Source: Ophiothrix spiculata
Lineage: Eukaryota; Echinodermata; Ophiuroidea; Amphilepidida; Ophiotrichidae
DNA length: 24,104 bases
Strand: one strand, 5' to 3'
Assembly (NCBI GenBank): GCA_000969725.1
Contig: JXSR01S034504.1
The first letter of the stretch is position 1, and the number at the start of each line of letters is the position of its first letter. This document shows, in pieces, positions 1 through 9,483 of the stretch. Position numbers and translations under genes: made by a program. Below the pieces are notes generated by a model. The model made no database searches. It saw only the letters and a list, made by a program, of their open reading frames with translations, and was not told where the DNA came from.

Positions 1-1436
1 AAATACAACATGGTTTATTTTGAGAAGTATTGACAATTCCTGATCCCTCGTTGTTGGATGCATGTGACTACTTCCCTCCGCTTCGCGTCGGGAAGTAGTC
101 ACTAGGCTGATTTTGATTTTTAAGTTTTGAGTTTTTATCGGGCTACCCTCTCATTCGGTGCATTAAGGGTAAAAAATACCACATACAAAATTTTACCACT
201 TTTTATGATTATTTAGGGGGTGTTACCGATTTGCTAGGAAAATGTCAGAAGAAGTCATCAAATAGACATAAAAATGCAATTTGTTGAAAATTCTATCATT
301 TGGGTGGCAGCAAAAGATCCAACAGCCATGGCCTCTTGATAAAATAAAAACAATTATAGTGTATTAATTGTTTAAAATCTGTTATCCTTTGTTGATGTGA
401 TACCTTTTTTATTTAACACACCTTGAGCATAACTCACAATCACTTTAATATTTTTTTTGTCCTGAGAAAACATCATAAAAGTTTAAAAGTCAAACACTTG
501 AAAAGCAGCCCAAGAAACAGAACTTACTTTTTGAAAGAGGCCATCAAAATTTGGAATTGAATTAATGAAATAATGATTCTGAATCAAGGTTGTTTGTTAA
601 CATCATCAACTAGTTCAAAGTTCATTTTCTGCCATAGCTTGTCCAATGCAAGTTGCACCTTGGTAATCATATCACAGTACTAAAATCAAGAGTATCATAA
701 TGAGCATTACATTATATTGAACGTGGGGGTCAAAACACTTTAAACTGTTGACAACTATTCAATGAAGGATGAAAGTGCAAATCCTGTTAAGTGGTGTTAA
801 GCATGTGGGTCATTAATCAAATATAAAATGCTTGTGGTTCCAGTTATGTAACATTCATTGATATTTGTTGTAATAGTTGGGGTAATGAGATTATTATTTT
901 CTATAATTTATGTTTCAGACAAGTTAGACTTCTGCAATGACTGTATTTTCTATTACTAATTCATCATGCTATTTGAAACTGTATGGTGTGTCAAATTCTA
1001 AACTAGTTTAGGTCTAAAAATAAAGGCTGTGTTTTTTAATAGGGTTTACTCCCTCACCAGAGTTTTTGTTTTTTCAATTTTGTGAATTACATTGAACTTG
1101 AAATCAATACATATGCATGTTTTAAGGAAGATAGACATTTTAAATAAAACATTAGGACATCATTTTTCACATTTTCTTCTACAGTCAGGAGAAAATCGCC
1201 AAGATTTATAACAGTCCTAAAAGCCCATAAACTTTACATGCAAAAGTTCAGAGGTCGGTAGCACCCCTTAAATATCAATGAAAAGTGACAACATTTTACA
1301 TGTGGTGTTTTTAACCCATAATGCACAAAATGAGAGGGTAGCCCGATAGAAATTCAAAATCAGCCTAGTAGTCACCCACATCCAACACCTCGGGATCAGT
1401 AATTTTCACTACTTCCCTCAATACCATGTTGTATTT
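1..1436. mobile_element. Foldback element with long terminal inverted repeats
   Basis: The first ~232 bases and bases ~1253-1436 are imperfect inverted copies of each other. The outer ends read AAATACAACATGG (1-13) and its complement (1424-1436). Further in, the arms share ATCGGGCTACCCTCTCAT, GTGCATTA and a GGGGTG-TACCGA block. The ~1 kb between the arms has no ORF of note and no transposase, so the element is non-autonomous. The left end may continue beyond base 1. It lies upstream of the first NAA20 exon in the window and is therefore probably intronic. Family is not recognised. Confidence 0.8.
64..102. repeat. Perfect 13-bp-arm hairpin inside the left TIR
   Basis: GTGACTACTTCCC (64-76) pairs with GGGAAGTAGTCAC (90-102) around a GC-rich loop (77-89). 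The matching place in the right TIR (near 1363-1376) carries only one short GTGACTAC-type arm, so the hairpin is present in one arm only. Confidence 0.85.
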
Positions 1437-2326
1437 GTATACTTCCAACTTCTAACTATAATACCCATAACCATTCTTGTTGAACGACAACATTTATAGT
1501 AAAATAGATAATTATATATTTGTGCTTTGAATTTTTACTTCACCGGAGGAGTAAAAATTAAGTGATAGTGTTTCTAGAAATAAATTACTAAATTCTCAAA
1601 ATTTATTATTTTATATATTTTAGTGGAGAGATATGTTTTAAAGTATCATGTTTACCCTTCCTACAGAATAATATTCACTTTTAAATACACAGCTCACATT
1701 TGGTAACTGAAAATTTAGGAAAAAAGAAACACTCTTGTCAGGACCTTAAGAAATGAATTTGACTGAACATTTTTTAGACCAAATGATGTGAATCATATGA
1801 TTTTATTTGTATCAATGAAGCCCGGGAACAGAGAGAATGAGAATTGAAACTCGCTGGTTGAAAAGAGCGCCAACCCCGGTGGGCTGATTTGCTACAGTAA
1901 ACAGCTGATTATTGTGCAAATCCACTCTAAATGTAAATGATATACCATATTACGTCACATAATAACCCTCATTATACACATAGTAGGGTTATCACTATTG
2001 TTATCTGCGGGTTAAACCAAAGTTGTTTACGACATACCACAAAGTCCTGTATATCTCTTTTACAGTCGTTGCGTAGTCACTACACTAATACTAGTGAAGC
2101 GTTTGATTTCTGCGGTTTTAATGGCGAGTATACAAATTTGAGTAATAGATCAGTTCTTTCTGTACGTGACCTCTGTGTGACATATACGTGATGGGTACAC
2201 ATTTTGTCCATTGGCTCAGAATAGGAGTTTCATGGCACTGATCAAGCTCTTCGTTTGATTCAATTAAGTTTTCACACCCAAGTGGATCGTGGTTACAATA
2301 CCTTTAACTTTTATTTTATTCTACAG
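1437..2326. other. Non-coding stretch, probably NAA20 intron
   Basis: This is AT-rich sequence between the foldback element and the first NAA20 exon. I looked for the preceding NAA20 exon, which should encode the acetyl-CoA binding R-x-x-G-x-A loop, and did not find it. No RNA gene or clear repeat was seen. Confidence 0.5.
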
Positions 2327-2463
2327 GAAAGCATGCTTCTTTGTGGACTTATTTGTGCGTGTGTCCAACGAGGTAGCAGTAAACATGTACAAGAATTTAG
2401 GTTACATTGTATACAGAAGAGTGCTAGAATATTACTCGGGAGACCCTGATGAAGATGCCTTTG
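2327..2463 (+). CDS. NAA20: NAA20 penultimate coding exon
   Basis: The acceptor is TTATTCTACAG ending at 2326. The donor is G|GTAGGT with the intron starting at 2464. The exon is 137 nt, entering with the third base of a codon and leaving with the first base of the next. It encodes KACFFVDLFVRV through DPDEDAF; the split codon with the next exon gives Asp. Confidence 0.93.
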
Positions 2464-5400
2464 GTAGGTATTCAGAAAGCTACATTTCAAGGGTTGAGAG
2501 CCACGAGGCGGTATTTGCACAGGCAACAAAGAGCCACAAGGCTGTATTTGCACGTGCAACAAAGGTGCAAATACAGCCTTGTGGCTCTCAACCCTCGATT
2601 TGTGTGTAAGAACATCAAATGGAAACCTTGGTTACTGTAGACAAGGATTTGGCCATGAGACACCAGATACATAAAGTCAAGCAAAAACATTTGATGTTCG
2701 TCCAATTAAGTCATCGTTCCATGTGTGTTTTCATGTCCAGTTTAAAATATATACCTCAATTTTAGACTCCAATTTAAAGCAAGCAAACACACCATCATCA
2801 TCATTGTTCGACTGAGTTGGCACATATAACACATATTCCTTTGAAGGCTCAACATCAGGCAGGCATAACACATGTCCTAGGAATTTCAGCTGACAATTCC
2901 CAACTCTTTCAATAAGGGGGGCAGTCTTTGCTCATTGATAACTCTGAAACGGATAATTAAATTCAAATAAAAGTTTACTTTTTTAGAAGCGGAGTTGCAT
3001 ACTGAACATGATGGTCAGGTTATTTTTGGACCAAAATGAGTAATTTTGGACGTAGGGTCCAAAAATCATGTTTCTGGGCCTAAAATTTTATGGGAAAGCT
3101 AACTAAATTTTGCTTTGGTAAAATTTTGAACCATTTTACTTTTTAGAATCTAGAAAGCAATATCTATATAGGAACGAATTTCTCAAATTTTTGATTTTGA
3201 TTTTTTTTTTTTGAAATATTGATATGAAATTGGATGGATTGAGCATAATACAAACAGATATTGGTCAAGCTATGAGTTTTAAGAAATATCTTGCGAGACG
3301 CACAGCGTCGAGCTCGATATTTCTAAAACTCATAGCGAGACCAATATCTTTGATTATTATTTATATCAGGCTTTTGTACAATACTATAAATCTGTGTATT
3401 TTACAGAAATACCAGGAAATATTGTACACATCCGGGACATTTTTTATGAAAGTACCAGGATGCATACAATATTCTAAAAAATATTGTACACATCCGGGCA
3501 CAATTCCAAGTATATTTTAAGCTGCTTTGAGTTGATCGATTTTCAAATATTTGAATTTTCAAATTTTCGAGATCAAATTTTCAAATATTTGAGTTTCAAG
3601 TATCCGAGTTTTAAATTTTCGAGTTCAAAGTAGTTGAGTTTCAAATTTTCGAGTTGCATATTTTCGAGTTGCAAATTTTGGAGTTGCAGATTTGAGTTTC
3701 TAATACCCGAGTTTCGAATAATTGAGTTTTAAATATTCGAATTTCACATTTTCGAGTTGCAAATTCGAGTTTCAAATAATTATCTGCTTTTCATAAAATT
3801 AAGTTTCAAATATTCGAGTTTCAAAATTTTGAGTTTCAAAATTTGAGTTTCAAATTTTGTGAGTTTCAAATTTTCGAGTTTCAAATACCCGAGTTTCAAA
3901 AAATCGAGTTGCAAAATTTCGAGTTGCAAATTTTCGAGTTGCAAATTCAAGTTTCAAATATCCGAGTTTCAATAATTTGAGTTGCAAATTTTCAAGTTTT
4001 TGGACCAATAGTTTTTGGACCAAACATGCAATTGGACCAATAGGATGCATTGACCAATATAAGGTAGGAAAATAATTTTGTGTCAATTATTATTTTCAAA
4101 AGCCTGATAAAAATAATAATAATAATATTGAATGGCTTATTTTCGGGTGATACAAGAAAATATTGTACTCGCTAAAAAAATATTGCACTCGTCTTCGACT
4201 CGTGCAATATTTTTTTAGCTCGTACAATATTTTTTTGTATCACCCTCAAAGCCATTCAATATTATGCAAGTATCATGCGAAGAAATCCATCCAATTTTAT
4301 CATTATTATGTTCAAAATCTGGTATTCTGTCCGATATCCCTGACCGATTTTTTTGGAAATCGGACAGCTCAGAACATAATAATGCCAAAAATAGGTCTCA
4401 AAATGTCATATTTTGCCAACAATGGTGTCAGGAGTGGGATTTTTGACATTTTTGGACCAATTTTAGACAATATTTCAAAAACTAAGATTTTTTTTTTAAA
4501 GTGTTCCTAGATTTTGTTTTATAGGTTATAAAAAGTAAAAAAAAAGTTCAAAATCTTACCAAAACAAAGTTTAGTTAGCTTTCCCGTAAAATTTTGGGGC
4601 AAAAACACAATTTGTTGACCTTTTATGGACCTTAGGGCCAAAATTTCATATTTTGGTCCAAAAATGACCTTGCCAAAATCCTTTTCTAGAAATGTATACT
4701 TTTATTTGAATTTAATTATCTGTTGATGAGTTACAGTGCAAAAATTATTTCTTAAAACAAAGGGTTGACAGGGCCCTTAATATTTAACATGATGCAGTAG
4801 CATGTGGTGCCAAATGAATTGATCTTATTCTCTATATCCTGAGAGACTACCCATGACTCACAGCCATATAGTAACATGGTGACACAAGACCAACAAGTTC
4901 AATATTTATAGGGACACATCAACTAGTTACTTCTCTCCCTTACTCTTGAATTGACTTTGCACAGGGTTATTTAGAGAAAAAAAGCTGTGGGGGCACCCAT
5001 TACTCAAAATAATGTACGCCCATCCATTATGAGACGATAGATGACAGGCAAAACAATAAATCTTATCCTTTATTCTCATTCTTAGTCACACATTTGAGTC
5101 ATTTATAAGCCAAAAACGATGTAAATTATTGCCAAAAACTATAAACACTATCATTGCAAAAACGTACACCCCTATTCAAACATGAAATATTCCAAACCCA
5201 GTAAAGCTGTTCGCGCCGGATGTGTGTGTATACCTGCAACGCGCCGTGATTTTGAACGCGCGGCTCCACTGCGTTTCACGCTGAACGCACTGTCATCTAT
5301 CGTCTCATAATGGATGGCCAAAATTCCTTATTAGGAAGTGAAATTGCACTCAGTGAATAAAAATTCCCAATCGCATCCGATATCAGGTCTTTCAAACCAT

Positions 5401-5520
5401 AGATAATTTTAGCCAATTGTTTTTGTTTTTCCAGATATGAGATTAGCACTAAGCCGAGACAAGGATAAGAAATCTGTCATCCCGCTGTCTGAACCAGTCC
5501 GTCCAGAAGATGTTGAATGA
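2327..5520 (+). CDS. NAA20: NAA20, NatB N-terminal acetyltransferase catalytic subunit (3' part, two exons)
   Basis: The CDS is join(2327-2463, 5435-5520), the last 73 residues of a protein that is about 178 residues in human. NAA20 with NAA25 forms NatB, which acetylates the N-terminus of nascent proteins starting Met-Asp, Met-Glu, Met-Asn or Met-Gln at the ribosome in the cytosol. The visible part covers the end of the GNAT fold: a beta strand (FFVDLFVRVSN), the N-x-x-A-x-x-x-Y-x-x-x-G-Y motif typical of GNAT enzymes (NEVAVNMYKNLGY), then the family-specific tail DPDEDAFDMR and VIPLSEPVRPEDVE before TGA. The match to the human tail as I remember it is close, with a 3-residue shorter loop after EYYS. 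The acetyl-CoA loop and start codon are on exons left of the window. The gene is convergent with CRNKL1. Confidence 0.95.
2491..2594. repeat. Inverted repeat with a duplicated arm, in NAA20 intron
   Basis: The outer arms GGGTTGAGAGCCAC (2491-2504) and GTGGCTCTCAACCC (2581-2594) are exact complements. Inside, 23-bp perfect arms at 2531-2553 and 2565-2587 flank an 11-base loop. The left arm also has a diverged direct copy at 2498-2520. It starts only 28 bases after the NAA20 donor site. A further small inverted repeat follows (2611-2621 with 2688-2698). Probably a small MITE remnant. Confidence 0.8.
3256..3349. repeat. 43-bp-arm palindrome
   Basis: AGATATTGGTC...CTATGAGTTTT on the left pairs with the same sequence inverted on the right, with few mismatches. 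The centre is GC-rich (GAGACGCACAGCGTCGAG), unlike the AT-rich arms. It lies within the composite foldback element. Confidence 0.85.
3417..3507. repeat. Direct and inverted copies of a TATTGTACACATCCGGG unit
   Basis: AAATATTGTACACATCCGGG occurs near 3417 and again near 3479. Between them GGATGCATACAATATT is an inverted, slightly changed copy that folds on the second one. Part of the composite foldback element. Confidence 0.75.
3541..4005. repeat. 15-bp tandem repeat array (minisatellite)
   Basis: About 30 imperfect copies of a unit with consensus GAGTTTCAAATTTTC run head to tail, with GAGTTGCAAATTTTC as a common variant and occasional 12-17-base units. The unit length is a multiple of three, which leaves a meaningless open frame on the minus strand. 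The array lies inside the composite foldback element. Confidence 0.85.
4124..4263. repeat. Large near-perfect hairpin, ~65-bp arms
   Basis: AATATTGAATGGCTT at the left end pairs with the complement ending at 4263. The arms continue through GGGTGATACA, AAATATTGTAC and ATATTGCACTCG to a short central loop, TCTTCGA. There are only a few mismatches. An AAT triplet run (about 4108-4127) abuts the left arm. Confidence 0.88.
4301..4384. repeat. Two-step hairpin
   Basis: CATTATTATGTTC (4301-4313) pairs exactly with 4372-4384, and inside it GTCCGAT (4329-4335) pairs with ATCGGAC (4359-4365). Part of the composite foldback element. Confidence 0.7.
5020..5317. mobile_element. MITE with 28-bp perfect TIRs
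   Basis: CCATCCATTATGAGACGATA starts the left TIR (5020-5047), and the right TIR (5290-5317) is its exact 28-base complement. The interior right half is clearly more GC-rich (about 5210-5290) than its surroundings. No ORF. No certain target-site duplication was seen. It lies in the last NAA20 intron, about 120 bases before the final exon. Confidence 0.85.
5435..5520 (+). CDS. NAA20: NAA20 last coding exon
   Basis: The acceptor is TTTTTGTTTTTCCAG ending at 5434. Two bases complete the split Asp codon, then MRLALSRDKDKK and VIPLSEPVRPEDVE follow, with TGA at 5518-5520. This is the characteristic NAA20 C-terminus. Confidence 0.93.
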
Positions 5521-5841
5521 CATTAAGCTGATGAATTCTTGCTAATAGCTGCTGTCAGTCACCAGGAACATGAACAAATTCTCTACATAAAACTGTTAAA
5601 ATATTGAACTGGAGATCTGACACATGTTTAAACCATGGGCTACAACATATATCTTCAGTGATGTAAATTGAAAAGAACACTCATAATATACCCAATATTA
5701 GTCAAAAAATGACAGTGAAAACCTACCTTTTCTTTCAAATAGTGACTTCATTTTTAAATATTGACTTCCAGGTGCACTTTAAGAGAACTGTGGAATTTTT
5801 ACTTGCAGCCAGAAGAAAATGAGAACACAAGATCAATGCAT

Positions 5842-5847
5842 AATAAA
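5842..5847 (+). promoter_or_regulatory. Candidate NAA20 polyadenylation signal
   Basis: This is the first AATAAA hexamer after the NAA20 stop codon, 322 bases downstream. It gives a plausible 3' UTR length, but a cleavage site cannot be proven from sequence. AATAAA-like runs also occur near 6088. Confidence 0.4.
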
Positions 5848-6118
5848 ATGTCCTATTATTGAAATTGAAATCATTAAATTTCTTACAAGTCATGAAATTT
5901 TGAACGCAACAAATGCGTGGGAGTAAACAAGTGTGTGACTTCGAATACTACGAAAGACTTTTTTTTTTTACGTGATCACTGCGTTAAACAACCAATCCAG
6001 ACACGTGCAGTGCATTTTCGTTATCACACACGCTCTCATCATACACACCCTGCAGATTTGATTTGTAGGAAATTTAATAATTTCAATAATAATAAAGATA
6101 TCATCATATTTCTGTATA

Positions 6119-6557
6119 TGTGACCCGCCATATCTAAAGGTACCTTAAGGTCGGCATAGTAAATTATGAGATACGGGCCATTGAAGCTGCGCATAGTCAA
6201 ACATCACGTTCAAGGTCAAATTTCTAATTTCACCAGAAACGTTACTTTTGAAGTGTATTCTATCATTATTAATCACGTTCGAACATCCAAAACATAAGAA
6301 AAATGTGTTAAAAATCAAGATAAAAATCCTCTCTCCATTCAAGTTTCACCTAGTACAAAAACCTAACTCAATTTTCTCAGAATTATAGTTTTCTGAATCA
6401 GCCCGATTCCTTTTACCAATTTAGACTTTGCAATCGAACATCCAATAACCAAAAGCAAGGTGTTATTTTAAAGCTTAGAATAAAATCTTTCAGATGAGAC
6501 CAAAAAATCAATTTTGATTTTGAGACCCTAAGGTACCTTTCGATATGGCGGGTCACA
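6119..6557. mobile_element. MITE with TGTGACCCGCCATATC ends and TA duplication
   Basis: The left end TGTGACCCGCCATATC-AAAGGTACCTTA and the right end (AAGGTACCTTT to GGTCACA) are inverted copies of about 29 bases with one mismatch. TA flanks both ends (6117-6118 and 6558-6559), as in Tc1/mariner-type insertions. The interior has two related blocks around TCGAACATCCAA (about 6277 and 6434). No transposase ORF. It lies in the intergenic gap downstream of NAA20. Confidence 0.82.
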
Positions 6558-6559
6558 TA

Positions 6560-8358
6560 TTTTTATAGCATATGCTTTCAATGCTATTTATTTCCCAGGT
6601 GTTTCAGAGCAGTCAAATTGAATTGCATTCTTTTGCAATACTAAAGTTTCACCCAAAGTGGATTGCACAATCTTTTATCTTGATTTTCATATGGTGAGAT
6701 ATGTTTTGTTTTGGAGATATATATGAAAATTTTTCTTAATGGTAATCATGGTTACCATAATGAAACTTAAATCTCTTTAGTGGTGATCTTTCATATGTCC
6801 ATGAAAACAAAATTGGACCATACTCCTTTAAATGCAATGAATCAATAAATGCGGACAATAGCACTTTTTTGCAAGTTTTAGAATTTTAAATCCTACTATG
6901 GTGAAATTTCCCATGGATTATGAGAAAAATATGAGCAATATTTTAGGACCAAAGTCTCAAAAAGCTTGAAAAAAAGTTAAATCAATGGGACCATGCTCCT
7001 TTGACTTGGTGTGATTCAATTGTTGTTTATTGCAATGACAGCTATTGGCATGAGTTCATCAGGCAACTGTAATATAGTATCTAGTGATTAATTAATATTT
7101 AAATGCAAAATAGGGGTAGAATTTTGGATAATCCAAAAATCCATTCTGATGAAGATTCTCCTCGGAAGATTTTTGATAATGCAATAATATCAATTCCAAA
7201 AAAACTTGGGTGATGCATTAATGAATGTATGAGGATCTAAATATTCCTGAAAATTATTCAGTGAGACTCTTAAATTGGGTTTCTGCAGCAGTTTTAGCCC
7301 CGTACAAATATAAAAAGGACCGTTCGCAATACTCGTCGATTGCAAATTGACAAACATTTTGGTAACCGCAAGCCAAACAATATAATTGAAAGTATTGTGA
7401 ACTCACATTTTCTATTTCTTTCAAAACTCCCATTTAATTTCCACTTTTATTAAAAAGTGCATGGGAATCTTATTACTTGTTGGTTAATATTTTGATGTAA
7501 TTGATATGTTTAAAAACAAATAATTAATAAATGTCATAAAAAATATTGAATAAGTTTATTCATTGTTATATGCGCTATACTTGGCACTGGCAGAGGTAAA
7601 GCTCTTTCGGTAAAACAATTTTGTGTTTTGTCGTAGATGTTGAATAAAGCACAGGTCTGTTTTGTAAGTTTTAGTGTTGTTTTTATAATAATGTTATGCT
7701 CTATACTCTAAAACCTTGAAGTATACAGTAAGCAGCTGATTAACGCACATAAACCAATATGACCATACGGGGAAATAAATTGGTAAATACTTTTTGAATC
7801 GTAACAACATACCATTACCCAATCTTGCTCAATATTCAAATGAAATTATGTTCAAGGTTTTTCATGTGATTGCAACAAAATTAGCCAAAAATAATACCAA
7901 AGTCGTGAAAGATTCATGCACAAAATATATCAATATGCAGTAATTTGGTCTTAACCAATCCTAATCAATCATTACTAGTCTCTGTCAATACAAAGACACC
8001 AGTTCACAATGTTGTAAAATACAAGGAATATGCTATGGACCTCATAACAGTCAGTTTGCTTACTGTATAGTTCGAGGTTTATAGAAATAGCTCTCAGCCC
8101 CACAAATAATAGTCATGCATGTTCACCAAGCCTTACTGATCAGATGGCAGACGCTCACAATCTTCATTAACCTCTACAACAAGCTCCTTGTAACTGTATC
8201 CTGAATATTCAAACAATTGAGCTTTTAAATCAACTGACAAGGCTCATGCATGACCATTGTGATGAATGGTCATTTTTCCCAGTAACACTAACTTGGTTTG
8301 GCAATCATGGCAACAACCAAGGGTGTTTAAAGTACTTCCAAAAATTTCATTCAAAATG
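6560..8358. other. Intergenic DNA without recognised features
   Basis: AT-rich sequence with no ORF resembling a protein I know, no RNA gene and no clear repeat on either strand. A small hairpin (8250-8258 with 8265-8273) lies near its right end. Confidence 0.5.
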
Positions 8359-8361
8359 TTA

Positions 8362-8622
8362 GGGTCAAAACATAGTCGGCCTTCAAACAAAATTTTCACT
8401 ACCAAACATTTGGTCGTGACGTCAAAATGAAATAACTTCAACACCGAGTTGAGACCAAATAAAATGTCATGCTAAATTGAACATGTGTTGAATTGCCATG
8501 TACATTGCCCGAAATGTTTGTTACCGGTTTATACTTTAAATTTGATCGTAAATATTTGGAGACGTCATGATCAAATGTTTGGTTGCGAAAATTTTATTTG
8601 AAGGCCGACTATGTTTTGACCC
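8362..8622. mobile_element. MITE with ~60-bp TIRs and TTA duplication
   Basis: GGGTCAAAACATAGTCGGCC starts the left TIR, and the right TIR (8561-8622) is its inverted copy with scattered mismatches, reaching inward to GACGTC. TTA occurs on both sides (8359-8361 and 8623-8625). A TTA duplication suggests a PIF/Harbinger-type non-autonomous element; that is inference. Open frames here are simply read through the TIRs. Confidence 0.82.
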
Positions 8623-8871
8623 TTACTTCCACAGATTTGAATCATTCACCCAGAGCACAAACTGGCATAGCATTCTATGTAAAATACCTGTAACAAATCT
8701 TACTATTGGCAAGTTATTAGTTTGTCAAAGTCTAAATGAAAAATACCTTGAAAGAGGACACAATCTAAGCTTGGTGTCTATAGACAAATACTGCTCCAAC
8801 TTTTTTTTCATTCCCAAAATATAGGTTGGTTTAGTAGGAAATTCAAAAATTTACAACAAAATTAATAATTA

Positions 8872-9480
8872 ACTCAGCGTTCTTACCCATGATTTCGACA
8901 CACCTACAGATGAATTTAATGAACGTTTTTCTGATATTTTTTGGCACACCATCCAAGTCTCATCAATTTGTATTCGGGATATATCAAGTTCTTAAACATG
9001 CGATACCGATTTGCAAAGAACGGATTATTTTAAAACTTTACCTCTGAATTCAATTGTAAATTGTTCAATTACATGCAGAGAACCATTATCAGTACAAATG
9101 AGTACAGGGCCAGTGGTAACTGTTAATATGGTATCCAAGGGGTCAATAATGCTACCGTGTGCCGTCACGATGAATTGAATAGCCTGCGCTGTGGAGAAAA
9201 ATCCTAGTGTTACTGATCCCGGCTACTCTCGATAGGCAGTTATGGTGTTTGTGGTTTTACCCTCAGTGTGTTGTTCAGGAATTTGCAACAATAGAATTCA
9301 GAGGTAAATGTTTAAAATCATCCGTTCTTTGCAAATCGGTATCGCATGTTAAAGAACTTGATACAACCTGACTACAAATCAATGAGACTTGGTTTGTGTG
9401 CCAAAAATTACCAGAAAAACGTTCATGTAATTCATCTGCAGGCATGTCGAAATCATGGGTAAGAACTTATGACGCGGAGT
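8872..9480. mobile_element. MITE with ~180-bp TIRs and TTA duplication
   Basis: Left (8872-~9055) and right (~9292-9480) arms are inverted copies: TTCTTACCCATGATTTCGAC, then GCAGATGAATT-like, AACGTTTTTCTG, CGATACCGATTTGCAAAGAA and ACCTCTGAATTC blocks all recur inverted. TTA flanks both ends (8869-8871 and 9481-9483). The right end has about 7 extra bases near its tip. No transposase ORF. PIF/Harbinger-type is suggested by the duplication only. Confidence 0.82.
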
Positions 9481-9483
9481 TTA

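Larger units (their letters stand above)
2927..4743. mobile_element. Composite foldback element with nested hairpins and tandem repeats
   Basis: The ends are inverted copies: GATAATTAAATTCAAATAAA near 2951 pairs with its complement near 4700. The arms stay alignable for about 200 bases, including GGGAAAGCTAACTAAA near 3092 and its complement near 4570. A second nested pair (about 3350-3376 with 4097-4120, sharing CAGGCTTTTG) encloses a 15-bp tandem array. No transposase ORF is visible. The layout of long inverted repeats plus short tandem units resembles foldback (FB/TU-like) transposons; the family call is inference. It fills most of the last NAA20 intron. Confidence 0.75.

Noticed and set aside
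2255-2449. Plus-strand ORF overlapping the NAA20 exon in another frame
   Set aside because: The NAA20 frame has family-level conservation and proper splice sites; this is a shadow frame.
3850-4086. Minus-strand open frame with FATR/FETR pentapeptide-like repeats
   Set aside because: It is the translation of the 15-bp tandem repeat array inside a foldback element. The unit length is a multiple of three, so the frame stays open by chance.
1890-7742. Shared TACAGTAA-CAGCTGATTA motif at about 1893 and 7724
   Set aside because: Only ~18 bases are similar and the flanks are unrelated; not enough to call a repeat family.
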